From contig NZ_CP072941.1 in NCBI RefSeq assembly GCF_018069625.1, positions 8,494,001-8,558,000 of the forward strand: a stretch of 64,000 nt of DNA, given 5' to 3'. The notes under the pieces are model-generated. The model had not been told where the DNA came from. It saw only the letters and a list, made by a program, of their open reading frames with translations, and searched no databases. Each line of letters starts with the position of its first letter. Position 1 is the first letter of the stretch. This document shows positions 1-7,953 of this stretch, piece by piece. This DNA comes from Streptomyces yatensis (GTDB taxonomy: Bacteria > Actinomycetota > Actinomycetes > Streptomycetales > Streptomycetaceae). A program made the translations under genes and the position numbers.

Positions 1-345
1 CAGGGCCAGCGCCGAGGTCGAGTCGTCCAGCATCACCGACATCCCCGGGGCCACGAACGGCAGGGCGGCGCGGGCCAGGGCCCGCTTCTCGTCGGTGTGC
101 GCGTGCAGCCGGAAGTCCGAGCTGGACTCGAAGACCATCGAGGGCTGCGCGGAGACGCCGCCGTGGTACTTGCGCAGGATGCCGCGGTCCGCCAGCTCGG
201 CGATGTCCCGGTGGACCGTCATCAGGCTGACGCCGGTCAGCTCGACCAGTTCGGCGACGGTGGCGTCCCCCCGGGCCAGAACGTGGTCGACGATCAGTTG
301 GTGCCGCTGCTGCCGCGCGCCGCGCGACGACGGGGGAGTAGTCAT
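1..345 (-). CDS. DeoR-family transcriptional regulator, N-terminal part (runs off left edge)
   Basis: Reading leftwards from an ATG at 345, about 115 codons remain open to the window edge, so the C-terminal two thirds are missing. Residues 15-70 form a DeoR-type winged helix-turn-helix with the family pattern of a VAELVELTGVS helix, a TVHRDIAELADRG recognition segment and a KYHGG wing. The following DEKRALARAALPFV stretch starts the sugar-phosphate sensor domain of this family. DeoR regulators usually repress sugar or polyol catabolic operons and respond to a phosphorylated intermediate. The gene is divergent from the kinase/isomerase operon beginning at 520, so it is the likely local repressor. 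Family assignment is firm; the ligand is inferred only from context. Confidence 0.85.
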   Translation of the reverse strand, partial: MTTPPSSRGARQQRHQLIVDHVLARGDATVAELVELTGVSLMTVHRDIAELADRGILRKYHGGVSAQPSMVFESSSDFRLHAHTDEKRALARAALPFVAPGMSVMLDDSTSALAL

Positions 346-519
346 GCCCCCATCCTGCCGTGTTCGTTTCTCACATTGAACCAGTGACAACTCACGCAGC
401 CAATGTTAATTTCGCTGTGCCGGACACCGCCGGGTGCGACAGACACCCCCCGGTGCGACGGACACCCCTCGGTGTCCCGGCACAGCCAGAGATCATCAGC
501 CAGGAGATCAGGGGTACGC
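346..519. promoter_or_regulatory. Divergent promoter/operator region with repeats
   Basis: This 174-base gap separates the DeoR-type gene from the catabolic operon and must hold both promoters. An imperfect inverted repeat, GTTCG...TGAAC, spans 362-381 beside the regulator start. A GGTGCGACRGACACC sequence occurs twice in direct orientation around 434-465 and is followed by an inverted GGTGTC half. These are candidate binding sites. I could not place convincing -35/-10 boxes. An AGGAGATCAGGGG ribosome site precedes the ATG at 520. Confidence 0.4.
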
Positions 520-1188
520 ATGGCCGACGCAGTGGTCTTCGACATGGACGGCGTACTGGTGGAGAGCGAGCACCTGTGGGAAGAGCTGTGGGCCGCGTAC
601 GCCGCCGCACGCGGCCATCAGTGGGGCCCGGAACAAACACGCGACGTCCAGGGGATGAGCGCCCCCGAGTGGGCCGCCTACCTCACCCGGTTCTGCGGGG
701 CGGGTGACTCCGCGGCAAGCACCGAGGAGGTCGTCGTCGACGGCATGGTCCAGGCGCTGGCAGACGGCCGCATCGGCCTGCTGCCCGGAGCGCGAGAGAT
801 GATCACCGCCACCGCCGAGCTCGCGCCCATCGCGCTCGCCTCCTCCGCGCCGCGCCGGGTCATCGACGCCGTCCTCGTCCACCATGGTGTCGACCACCAC
901 TTCAAGGCGACCGTCTCCAGCGCCGAGGTGGAGCGCGGAAAGCCGAGCCCGGACGTCTATCTGGCCGCCGCCCGCGCCCTCGGCGTGGCCCCGGAGCGCT
1001 GTCTGGCGGTGGAGGACTCCAGCAACGGACTGCGCGCCGCCGCGGCCGCCGGGATGACCGTGGTGGCCATTCCCAATCCGCAGTACCCACCCGCCGAGGA
1101 CGCCCTCGCGGCCGCCGCCTACCGTTCTGCGGACCACCATGCCGTACGTGACTTCCTGCTCAGCAGGCTCGACACCCGAGGGGAGTGA
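520..1188 (+). CDS. HAD-superfamily phosphatase/phosphoglucomutase-like hydrolase
   Basis: This 222-residue protein has the HAD nucleophile motif FDMDG at residues 7-11 (Asp8 and Asp10), the S/T motif II around LASSAPR, Lys and the late acidic motif in the CLAVEDSSNG segment. These are the hallmarks of the beta-phosphoglucomutase/phosphatase subfamily with a small helical cap. The likely role is dephosphorylation or interconversion of a small sugar phosphate in the cytoplasm. It opens a five-gene operon, and the ATG at 520 is chosen because AGGAGATCAGGGG lies just upstream. In context it could remove dead-end or excess phosphorylated intermediates made by the two kinases downstream. The exact substrate cannot be read from the sequence. 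Confidence 0.85.
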   Translation: MADAVVFDMDGVLVESEHLWEELWAAYAAARGHQWGPEQTRDVQGMSAPEWAAYLTRFCGAGDSAASTEEVVVDGMVQALADGRIGLLPGAREMITATAELAPIALASSAPRRVIDAVLVHHGVDHHFKATVSSAEVERGKPSPDVYLAAARALGVAPERCLAVEDSSNGLRAAAAAGMTVVAIPNPQYPPAEDALAAAAYRSADHHAVRDFLLSRLDTRGE

Positions 1189-1194
1189 CCCGAC

Positions 1195-2265
1195 ATGACC
1201 GCGGTCCTGGTATCCGGCGACGACTTCATCGCCCCCGAGCTCTTCGCCGCCGCTCTGAGCGAGAGCCTGCCCTCCGCCGGGCTGAGCTTCCGCACGCTGC
1301 GCACCCGCTGGCCGAACGAACCCTTCGGGCCGGTGGGCGCCGACGGGCAGGGAAACGGCGGTGTGAAGGAGGCCAGCGGCACCGAGGAGCAGGTGCTGGA
1401 GGCGCTCGGCGACGCGAATGTCGCCCTGACCCAGATGGCTCCCTTCACCTCCCGTGTCATCCGTGAATCGCCCCATCTGAAGTTCATCGGCGTGGCCCGC
1501 GGCGGCCCGGTCAACGTGGACCTGGCCGCCGCCACCGCCGCCGGGATACCCGTCACCTTCACACCGGGCCGCAACGCCGCCGCTGCCGCCGAATTCACCA
1601 TCGGCCTGATGCTCGCCGCCATGCGCCATCTCACCTTCGCCGACGCGGCCCTCAAGGAGGGCACGTGGCGCGGTGACTACTACGCGTACGAGAACGCGGG
1701 GCTGGAGCTCGACGGCGCCACCGTCGGACTCGTCGGGTACGGGGCCATCGGCTCCATCGTGGCCCGTGTGCTGCGTGCCTTCGGCGCACACGTCCTGGTC
1801 TCCGATCCGTACACGGACCCGGCCCGGGCACAGGCCGACGGTGTCGAGCTCACCGCCCTGGACGACCTGCTGCGGCGCAGCTCCGTCGTGAGCCTGCACG
1901 CCCGTGTCACCCCCGAGACCCGGCACCTGCTGCACGCCGGCAACCTCGCGCTCCTGCCCGAGGGCGCCGTCCTCGTCAACTCGGCCCGCGGCGAACTGCT
2001 CGACTACGCCCCGCTGCCCGGCCTGCTGGAGTCCGGCCGGCTCGGCGCGCTCGCCCTGGACGTCTACGACATCGAGCCGCCCCCGGCCGACTGGCCGCTG
2101 CACAAGGCCCCCCACGTCATCACCACCCCACATCTGGCGGGATCCACCCGGCAGACCGCCGACCGGGCCGCCCGGATCACCGCCGCCGAGGCCGCCCGCT
2201 TCCTGCGTGGCGAACCGCTGCGGCACGTGGCCAATCCGGAGGTGCTGACCGGGAGTCGGCCATGA
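1195..2265 (+). CDS. D-isomer-specific 2-hydroxyacid dehydrogenase family protein
   Basis: The 356-residue product carries the NAD-binding motif GYGAIG at residues 181-186, followed by an acidic residue at the end of the next strand. The catalytic triad of the family is visible as Arg265 in NSARGELLD, Glu294 in YDIEPPP and His313 in TPHLAGST. Such enzymes reduce 2-oxoacids or oxidise D-2-hydroxyacids, including phosphoglycerate and phosphoerythronate. It begins 7 bases after the HAD gene and its stop overlaps the next start as ATGA, so it is translationally coupled. In this operon it could act on a glycerate- or tetronate-type side product. It is longer than minimal members because of a glycine-rich insertion near residues 45-60. 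Confidence 0.88.
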   Translation: MTAVLVSGDDFIAPELFAAALSESLPSAGLSFRTLRTRWPNEPFGPVGADGQGNGGVKEASGTEEQVLEALGDANVALTQMAPFTSRVIRESPHLKFIGVARGGPVNVDLAAATAAGIPVTFTPGRNAAAAAEFTIGLMLAAMRHLTFADAALKEGTWRGDYYAYENAGLELDGATVGLVGYGAIGSIVARVLRAFGAHVLVSDPYTDPARAQADGVELTALDDLLRRSSVVSLHARVTPETRHLLHAGNLALLPEGAVLVNSARGELLDYAPLPGLLESGRLGALALDVYDIEPPPADWPLHKAPHVITTPHLAGSTRQTADRAARITAAEAARFLRGEPLRHVANPEVLTGSRP

Positions 2266-3722
2266 TCGTCGGAGTCGACATCGGCACCTCGGTCACCAAG
2301 GCCCAGCTGATCTCCCGCGACGGCCGGACCACCCCTGCCCACGAGGCCCGCAGCACCGTCTACACGCTGCCCGGACACCGCGTCGAGCAGGACCTGGACG
2401 ATGTCGTGGGCACCGTGGAGACCGTCGTACGGGCGGCGCTCGCCGACGCCGCGCAACTGGGCGACGAACCCCCCGAGGCCCTGGCCCTCACCGGGCAGGG
2501 CGACGGCCTGTGGCTGCGCGACGCCACGGGCGCCCCCGTCGGCCGCGCGCTGTCCTGGATGGACGGCCGGGCCGCGGACCAGCTCGACCGCTGGACCGCC
2601 GACGGCACCCTGCGCGCCCTGCACCAGCGCACCGGCGTCGGCCTCTTCCCCGGCTCCGCGGCCCCCCTGCTGGCGCATCTGGCCGAGCACGAGCCCGAGC
2701 GGCTGGCGGCCGCCCATGTCGCCGGATACTGCGTGGACGCCGTCGTACAGCGGCTGACCGGCGCCGTGACCGTCGATGTCTCCGACGCCTCGCAGCCGTT
2801 CCTCGACGTCGCCACCCGCACCTACGACGAGACCGCGCTCGAGCTGTGCGGACTGTCCGCACACCGCCGGCTGCTGCCGGACCCGGCGCCGCCCGGCACC
2901 CTGCACCGGCTGCTGCCCGACGCCGCCCGGCGGCTGGGCCTGCCCGCCGGGCTGCCGGTCTCCGCCGGCCCGTTCGACATCCCGGCCTGCGCCTTCGGCT
3001 CCGGAGTGGCCGAACCGGGCGAGGGCAATCTCATCATCGGCACCACCCTCGCCGCCCAGGTCCTCGACACCGAGCCGCGCCCGGCCATCGCCGAGGACGC
3101 GGCCGGGATGCTGCTGGCGACCCCGTACGAGGGCCGGTATCTGCGGGTCATGCCCGCCATGATCGGCACCGCGGGTCTCGACTGGCTGCTGAAGCTGCTC
3201 GATGTGAAGATCGAGGCGCTGGACGCGCTGCTCGTCCAGTCCCCGCCCGGTGCCTCGGGCGTCACCGCGCTGCCGTTCCTGTCCGCCAGTGGCGAGCGCG
3301 CGCCGTTCGTCGACCCCCGGGCCCGTGGCCGCTTCGACGGCCTGTCCCCGCTGGCCGGCCGCGCCGACCTGGTACGGGCGCTGTGCGAGGCCGTGGCCTA
3401 CTCGGCCCGGCACTGCATGGAAACCCTCGGCGTCACCGGCACCGTCACCGCCTGCGGCGGTGGCGCGCGCTCCGGGGAGTGGGCGCGCATCTTCGCCGGT
3501 GTCCTCGGGGGCGACCTGGAGGTCTGCGACGACGCCGTGGGCATCCGCGGCGCCGCCCACGTCGCCTGGCGCTCCCTGGGCACACCGGTCGACCCCGGCG
3601 CCTGGCGCGCCCGCCTCCGTACCGTGACCGCCGAGCGCGGGCTGATCGACCACTACGCCGAGGGCTACGCCGCCTACCGCCAGGCCCTCGACATCGCACG
3701 CGAAGGCTGGAGCACCCGATGA
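2262..3722 (+). CDS. FGGY-family carbohydrate kinase
   Basis: The 486-residue protein starts with the FGGY N-terminal signature (VGVDIGTSVTKAQLI, residues 3-17), has the sugar-site TGQGDGLW segment near residue 78, and the C-terminal ATP-site glycine motif ACGGGARSGEW near residue 402. This ASKHA fold kinase phosphorylates polyols or ketoses with ATP (examples: glycerol, xylulose, erythritol). Start and stop both overlap neighbours as ATGA, placing it firmly in the operon between a dehydrogenase and a DHA-type kinase. A family with erythritol kinase EryA is a reasonable comparison because downstream genes resemble the erythrulose kinase and tetrose-phosphate isomerase of that pathway. The substrate remains an inference. 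Confidence 0.9.
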   Translation: MIVGVDIGTSVTKAQLISRDGRTTPAHEARSTVYTLPGHRVEQDLDDVVGTVETVVRAALADAAQLGDEPPEALALTGQGDGLWLRDATGAPVGRALSWMDGRAADQLDRWTADGTLRALHQRTGVGLFPGSAAPLLAHLAEHEPERLAAAHVAGYCVDAVVQRLTGAVTVDVSDASQPFLDVATRTYDETALELCGLSAHRRLLPDPAPPGTLHRLLPDAARRLGLPAGLPVSAGPFDIPACAFGSGVAEPGEGNLIIGTTLAAQVLDTEPRPAIAEDAAGMLLATPYEGRYLRVMPAMIGTAGLDWLLKLLDVKIEALDALLVQSPPGASGVTALPFLSASGERAPFVDPRARGRFDGLSPLAGRADLVRALCEAVAYSARHCMETLGVTGTVTACGGGARSGEWARIFAGVLGGDLEVCDDAVGIRGAAHVAWRSLGTPVDPGAWRARLRTVTAERGLIDHYAEGYAAYRQALDIAREGWSTR

Positions 3723-5464
3723 CCAGGCTCTTCAACGACCCCGCCCGGTTCACCGACGACATGATCACCGGGTTCGCCGCCGCCCACCAGGAACACGTAC
3801 GGGCCGTGCCCGGCGGTGTGGTGCGCACCCGCCCCACCCCTACCGGGAAGGTGGCCGTCCTCACCGGTGGCGGCTCCGGCCACTATCCCGCCTTCTGCGG
3901 GGTCGTCGGGCCCGGATTCGCCGACGGCTCGGTCATCGGCGATGTGTTCACCTCGCCGTCGGCCGCCCGCGCCCGCTCGGTCGCCGAGGCGGCGCAGTCG
4001 GGCGGCGGTGTCCTCTTCCTCTTCGGCAACTACGCCGGGGACGTGATGAACTTCGGCCTTGCGGCACGGCAGTTGGCGGACGACGGCATACCCGCCCGCT
4101 GCTTCGCCGTCACCGATGACATCGCCTCCGCCCCCGCCGGCCAGACGGCGCGGCGGCGGGGCATCGCGGGCGGTTTCGTCGTCTTCAAGACCGCGTCGGC
4201 GGCCGCCGAGGAAGGCGCCTCGCTGGACGAGGTCGTCCGCGTGGCCGAGCACACCAACGCCCGCACCCGCACGCTCGGCGTGGCCTTCGACGGCTGCACC
4301 CTGCCGGGCTCCGACGCGCCCCTGTTCACCGTTCCCGAGGGCCGCCTGGGCCTCGGCCTCGGCATCCACGGCGAACCGGGGGTCAGCGAGGACACCCTGG
4401 GCACCGCCGAGGACCTGGCCCGCGCCCTGGTGACCGGGCTGCTGGCCGACCGGCCCGCGGACACCGATGGCGAGGGGCGGGTCGCGGTCGTCCTCAACGG
4501 CCTCGGCGCCACGAAGTACGAGGAGCTGTACGTGCTGTGGGGCGCCGTGGCCCGGCTGCTCGACGAGGCGGGGCTCACCCCCGTACGCCCCGAGGTCGGC
4601 GAACTCGTCACCAGTCTCGACATGGCCGGTTGTTCCCTGACCCTGAGCTGGCTGGACGACGAGCTGGAACGCCTGTGGCGCGCACCGGCCGACACCCCGG
4701 CCTTCCGCCGGGGGACACCGCGGGAACCCCTGGGCGAGGACGCCGCCGAACGACCCGCCGCCGCCCCGCGCCGACCCGAGCGGTCCGCCGCCACGGCGTC
4801 CGGCGCGGCCGTCGAGGTCGCGGAGCTGACCGTCCACGCACTGCGCGCCGCCCGCGACGTACTGCACCGGGACGCGGAGGCCCTGGGCAGGCTGGACGCG
4901 GTGGCGGGCGACGGCGACCACGGCCGTGGCATGTGCAAGGGCGTGGACGCGGCGCTGGCGGCCGCCGAGAAGGCACACGCCGATCGGCTCGCCCCGGCCG
5001 CGGTGCTGGCCGCCGCCGGTGATGCCTGGGCGGCGGAGGCCGGAGGCACCTCGGGCGCGCTGTGGGGCGTGGCGCTGCGCGCCATCGGCGCCGCACTGCC
5101 GGCCGAGCGGGCGCCGGGGCGCGAGGAGCTGGCGTCCGCCGCCACCGCCGCGCTCACCGCCGTCACCTCGCTCGGCGGGGCCGAGGTGGGCGACAAGACC
5201 CTGGTCGACGCGCTCGCGCCGTTCGCCACCGCCTTCGCCGCGCGGCTGCGGACCGAAGAGCCGGTGGCGGAGGCGTACGCGTCCGCCGTGGCCGAAGCCC
5301 GTACGGCCGCCGAGGACACCGCGGGGCTGCGCCCCCGCCTGGGCCGCGCCCGCCCCCTCGCCGACCGCAGCGTGGGCACCCCCGATCCCGGGGCCACCTC
5401 ACTCGCCGCCGTACTGACCGCGGTGGCCACCCTCCACACGACGACAGGAAGCGATCCCGTATGA
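3719..5464 (+). CDS. Fused DhaK-DhaL kinase (dihydroxyacetone/erythrulose kinase type)
   Basis: This 581-residue single-chain kinase joins a DhaK domain (about 1-330) to a DhaL ATP-binding domain (about 375-575). The DhaK substrate residues align with the known ones: His55 in GGGSGH, Asp108 in [10 protein letters not shown] and the covalent-binding His217 in GIHGEPG. The DhaL metal site is in [12 protein letters not shown]. It uses ATP rather than the PTS, as both domains are fused. Fused DAK enzymes phosphorylate dihydroxyacetone, and related ones (DerK/LerK) phosphorylate D- or L-erythrulose in tetritol catabolism. The linker (330-370) is alanine/proline/arginine-rich. ATGA overlaps tie it to the FGGY kinase before it and the RpiB-like isomerase after it, which favours a tetrulose or triose ketose as substrate. 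Confidence 0.92.
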   Translation: MTRLFNDPARFTDDMITGFAAAHQEHVRAVPGGVVRTRPTPTGKVAVLTGGGSGHYPAFCGVVGPGFADGSVIGDVFTSPSAARARSVAEAAQSGGGVLFLFGNYAGDVMNFGLAARQLADDGIPARCFAVTDDIASAPAGQTARRRGIAGGFVVFKTASAAAEEGASLDEVVRVAEHTNARTRTLGVAFDGCTLPGSDAPLFTVPEGRLGLGLGIHGEPGVSEDTLGTAEDLARALVTGLLADRPADTDGEGRVAVVLNGLGATKYEELYVLWGAVARLLDEAGLTPVRPEVGELVTSLDMAGCSLTLSWLDDELERLWRAPADTPAFRRGTPREPLGEDAAERPAAAPRRPERSAATASGAAVEVAELTVHALRAARDVLHRDAEALGRLDAVAGDGDHGRGMCKGVDAALAAAEKAHADRLAPAAVLAAAGDAWAAEAGGTSGALWGVALRAIGAALPAERAPGREELASAATAALTAVTSLGGAEVGDKTLVDALAPFATAFAARLRTEEPVAEAYASAVAEARTAAEDTAGLRPRLGRARPLADRSVGTPDPGATSLAAVLTAVATLHTTTGSDPV

Positions 5465-5925
5465 CCACCGCGAACGCGTTCCGGATCGTCGTCGGCTGTG
5501 ACGACGCCGGATACGACTACAAGGAAGCCCTCAAGCGGGATCTGCTGGCCGACCCCCGGGTCGCCGAGGTCATCGACGTCGGCGTGGGCAGCGACGAGCA
5601 CACCGCCTATCCGCATGTGGCGGTGGAAGCGGCCCGCCGCGTCGCCGAGGGCACCGCCGACCGCGCCCTCCTGGTGTGCGGCACCGGCCTCGGCGTGGCC
5701 ATCAGCGCCAACAAGGTCCCCGGCATCCGCGCGGTCACCGCCCACGACAGCTATTCCGTGCGCCGCTCGGTCCTCAGCAACAACGCCCAGGTGCTCTGCT
5801 TCGGCCAGCGCGTCATCGGCCTGGAACTCGCCCGTTCGCTCACCGACGACTGGCTGGCGCAGAGCTTCGACGAGACCTCCCCGTCGGCGGAGAAGGTGGC
5901 CGCGATCCGGAGCTACGAGGGCTGA
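5461..5925 (+). CDS. RpiB/LacAB-family sugar-phosphate isomerase
   Basis: The 154-residue protein matches the RpiB/LacAB fold: an N-terminal [11 protein letters not shown] substrate motif, catalytic Cys73 in the [14 protein letters not shown] loop, and the [17 protein letters not shown] segment that binds the phosphate. The usual family length is about 150 residues. RpiB enzymes interconvert ribose 5-phosphate and ribulose 5-phosphate; a branch (EryI/DerI-type) converts erythrulose 4-phosphate to erythrose 4-phosphate. It is the last gene of the operon, overlapping the DAK gene by ATGA and followed by a strong hairpin at 5947. A specialised catabolic isomerase is more likely than the housekeeping RpiB because of this context. 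Confidence 0.9.
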   Translation: MTTANAFRIVVGCDDAGYDYKEALKRDLLADPRVAEVIDVGVGSDEHTAYPHVAVEAARRVAEGTADRALLVCGTGLGVAISANKVPGIRAVTAHDSYSVRRSVLSNNAQVLCFGQRVIGLELARSLTDDWLAQSFDETSPSAEKVAAIRSYEG

Positions 5926-5946
5926 TCGAGGAGGACAGAGCGGCAA

Positions 5947-5987
5947 CGTCGGGCTCCACGACCACAACCGGGTCGTGGAGCCCGACG
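5947..5987. terminator. Strong bidirectional hairpin between convergent genes
   Basis: Perfect 17-base arms (CGTCGGGCTCCACGACC and its complement) flank a 6-7 base loop, between the ends of the rpiB-like gene and the convergent GH16 gene. Streptomyces terminators often lack a T-run, so this hairpin probably ends transcription from both sides. Confidence 0.88.
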
Positions 5988-6007
5988 TACGGGAAACCGT
6001 GTCGTCG

Positions 6008-6979
6008 CTACTGGCTCACCTTGACGGAGAACCAGTCCACGCTCATCCCCTCACCGGAGGTGGTGTCCGCCGCCGGCGAGGTGCAGCCGCAGACCTTGTT
6101 CGGGTAGGAGCCACCGACCGCGACATTGAAGATGGCGAAGAACCCGTGGTCGACCGCCTTCTTCCAGGTCTCGGCGGACACCTGGTTCTGCTTCACCGTG
6201 AAGGTCTCCTTGCCGTCGCGGTAGAAGCGCAGTTGCTCGGCGGAGGTGTCGGTGCGATCCACGATCACGGAGTACGTGTGGTAGTCGGTCTGGCAGCCGT
6301 CGCACGGCAGCAGATCGCTGGTGATCCCGTCCGGGTCGTGGCACTCACCGGCCCACTCCCCGCAGTGGAAGGTGTTCGAGTGCTTGCTCAGCCCGTTGAC
6401 GTCCTCCATGATGTCCAGCTCGCCGATGCTCGGCCAGTTGGTGGCTCCGGTCGGACGGGCGTCGGCGCCCATGGCCCAGAAGGCGGGCCAAATCCCCAGG
6501 GCCTTCTCCGGGTTGGGCTGCTTGAGCGAGGCGCTGATCTCCAACTGCCCGCCGGCCGGGGCCTCGAAGTCGGTGCGCTGGGTCTCCACCCGGCCGGAGG
6601 TCCACTTCCCGGAACCGTCGCGGACCGGCTTGATCACCATGTGACCCTCGCCGTCGTGGTAGACGTTCTCGGTCGAGTCCGTGACCGACTCGACCTCACC
6701 GGTGCCCCAGTTCGGGGCGCCGCCCGGGTAGCCGGTGCCGATGTCGTACAGCCAGTCGTTCTTGTTCAGGCCGGTGCCCGCCGCCCCGTCGAAGTCGTCC
6801 TGGAAGACGGTGGTCCACTCGGCCGCGGCGGCGGGTTCGCCCGCGGCGGCGGTGTGGGAGGACACGGTGAGAGCCAGCAGACCGGTCAGCGGAAGCGACA
6901 GGGCGGCCACGAAGGCCAGTGCGCGTCGTCGGCGGCGGGGCTTGGCCTCCGCCGTCGTACGTGAGGTGATCCTGAACAT
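6008..6979 (-). CDS. Secreted glycoside hydrolase family 16 (beta-glucanase type)
   Basis: The 323-residue protein has a basic N-region (RRRRR at about 15-19), a hydrophobic core and an Ala-rich cleavage region near residue 50, that is, a Sec signal peptide. The mature part is a GH16 jelly roll with the catalytic motif GELDIMED: Glu187 nucleophile, Asp189 and Glu192 acid/base. The WPAFWAM segment lines the substrate cleft. GH16 enzymes cut beta-1,3 or mixed beta-1,3/1,4-glucans outside the cell. I prefer the ATG at 6979 because the signal peptide follows it directly. No normal ribosome site precedes it: the start is instead preceded by a run of C (CCCCCCACATG), as in the GH18 gene at 38197. 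A LacI-type operator lies 138 bases upstream. Confidence 0.88.
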   Translation of the reverse strand: MFRITSRTTAEAKPRRRRRALAFVAALSLPLTGLLALTVSSHTAAAGEPAAAAEWTTVFQDDFDGAAGTGLNKNDWLYDIGTGYPGGAPNWGTGEVESVTDSTENVYHDGEGHMVIKPVRDGSGKWTSGRVETQRTDFEAPAGGQLEISASLKQPNPEKALGIWPAFWAMGADARPTGATNWPSIGELDIMEDVNGLSKHSNTFHCGEWAGECHDPDGITSDLLPCDGCQTDYHTYSVIVDRTDTSAEQLRFYRDGKETFTVKQNQVSAETWKKAVDHGFFAIFNVAVGGSYPNKVCGCTSPAADTTSGEGMSVDWFSVKVSQ

Positions 6980-7116
6980 GTGGGGGGCTGCTTTCGTCCG
7001 AAGGAACGTCGGTGACGGGGTGTGCGAGCCCCCGTAGCCCGCTCCTGGCGTGGGGTGTGGTGGAGGCGGGGCTACGGGGACTCGGGCACAGGGACAGCGC
7101 GAGCGCCATCGGGTCG

Positions 7117-7130
7117 AGAGAGCGCTCACA
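7117..7130 (-). promoter_or_regulatory. LacI-family (CebR/BglR-like) operator candidate
   Basis: On the minus strand this reads TGTGAGCGCTCTCT, centred on the perfect palindrome GAGCGCTC at 7120-7127. It matches 11 of 14 positions of the TGGGAGCGCTCCCA operator used by the cello-oligosaccharide repressor CebR and relatives in Streptomyces. It lies 138 bases upstream of the GH16 start, which fits repression of a glucanase by a LacI-type regulator encoded elsewhere. Confidence 0.55.
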
Positions 7131-7304
7131 CAGAACGACTGTCTTGGACCCTGCCCTTGCCGGTCAAGAGCCGCGCCGCGTTCACGAGTTGAACGTGAGC
7201 TCGTTGCCCGACCACGACCTCACCGAAGTATCGCCGGCCCCACTTCAGAATTGGAGACATACATGGGGTTCCGGCACCCGTGCGCGCCAACTCTTGACGG
7301 CACC

Positions 7305-7327
7305 CGAGGGCGGGAAACCCGCCCTCG
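7305..7327. terminator. Hairpin downstream of the cupin gene
   Basis: Perfect 10-base arms (CGAGGGCGGG / CCCGCCCTCG) enclose a 3-base AAA loop. It lies about 90 bases beyond the stop of the leftward cupin gene and well before the GH16 promoter. No T-run follows. Confidence 0.55.
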
Positions 7328-7382
7328 CCGAACATCACTCGGCCATCGGTGGCCACGCTGATCGACGTGGTGAGCGACGGTG

Positions 7383-7442
7383 TCCCGGACTGCTCCGTCC
7401 CGGACCGCTCCCTCCCGGACTACTCGGTCCCGGACTGTTCCG
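7383..7442. repeat. 15-base tandem repeat (4 units) spanning the cupin stop codon
   Basis: Four consecutive 15-base units of the form TCCCGGACTGCTCCG start at 7383, 7398, 7413 and 7428, with a fifth decayed unit after them. On the coding strand of the cupin gene each unit equals five codons (SGTEQ type). The TAG stop at 7420-7422 lies inside unit 3, where the sibling units have CAG or CGG. Confidence 0.85.
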
Positions 7443-7953
7443 TCCCGGGCTCGAAGTCCTCCACGAAGTAGCTGTCGTGCCGGATGCGAAACCGCTTGAG
7501 TTCCTCGCCGCCGCGCTGGGTCATCTCCGCGACCCGCTCGAAGTACTCCTCGCGCGGGGCGCCCGGGGCGAAGAGCAGGAGCATGGACGTGGGCTCGTCC
7601 GACACGTTCTTGAACGCGTGCAGGCCACCGACCGGTACGTACAGGAAGTCGCCCTCGCGGCCTGTGATCCACTTCTCGCCGTTGTAGAGCTCCAGCCGGC
7701 CCGAGAGGATGTAGAACGACTCGGAGATGGCCTTGTGGAAATGGGTCTTGGGCCCGCCGGACCGTGGACCCATCTCCACCTTGTACAGGCCGAATTCGCC
7801 GCCGGTCGACTCGCTGGTGGCGAGATAGTGGGTCGAGCCGCCGGGTGAGGAGAGCTCCGGCGGGGTGCCGGCCGGGCGGAAGGCCGCGTTCACTTCGCCC
7901 CTGTCACCGTGGTAGCGAGGCTCCGGGTATGCGAGGTCTTCCGGGTAGGACAT
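7420..7953 (-). CDS. Cupin-domain protein
   Basis: This 177-residue cytoplasmic protein has a single cupin beta-barrel between about residues 50 and 135. Motif 1 is seen as THFHKAISESFYILSGRLE, with two histidines and a glutamate as probable metal ligands. Motif 2 is GDFLYVPVGGLHAF. The C-terminal helix FERVAEMTQRGG is common in actinobacterial cupins of unknown substrate. A GAGGAG ribosome site lies just before the ATG at 7953. No operon partner is evident. The last ten codons are part of a 15-base tandem repeat, and the stop is a point change within one unit, so the C-terminus may vary between strains. Enzyme or sensor function cannot be decided. Confidence 0.85.
   Translation of the reverse strand: MSYPEDLAYPEPRYHGDRGEVNAAFRPAGTPPELSSPGGSTHYLATSESTGGEFGLYKVEMGPRSGGPKTHFHKAISESFYILSGRLELYNGEKWITGREGDFLYVPVGGLHAFKNVSDEPTSMLLLFAPGAPREEYFERVAEMTQRGGEELKRFRIRHDSYFVEDFEPGTEQSGTE

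Larger units (their letters stand above)
6980..7419. other. 440-base intergenic region between GH16 and cupin genes
   Basis: Both flanking genes read leftwards, so this stretch holds the GH16 promoter and the cupin 3' end. It contains the GAGCGCTC-centred operator at 7117-7130, a short inverted repeat GTTCA-N5-TGAAC near 7179-7193, a perfect hairpin at 7305-7327 and part of a 15-base tandem repeat. No convincing coding sequence is present. Confidence 0.6.

Noticed and set aside
508..2226. Long minus-strand frame opposite the HAD and dehydrogenase genes
   Set aside because: It is the reverse-complement shadow of high-GC coding; its product is Gly/Arg/Val-rich with no domain, and it spans two real genes.
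2064..3653. Long minus-strand frame opposite the FGGY kinase gene
   Set aside because: Same shadow effect; low-complexity product and no ribosome site or homologous motif.
2510..3718. Upstream extension of the DAK gene in the same frame
   Set aside because: Arg/Pro-rich shadow of the FGGY gene; the true ATG at 3719 starts the conserved DhaK domain and overlaps the kinase stop as ATGA.
5498..6964. Long plus-strand frame opposite the GH16 gene
   Set aside because: It is the complement of a clear GH16 domain with its signal peptide and catalytic motif.
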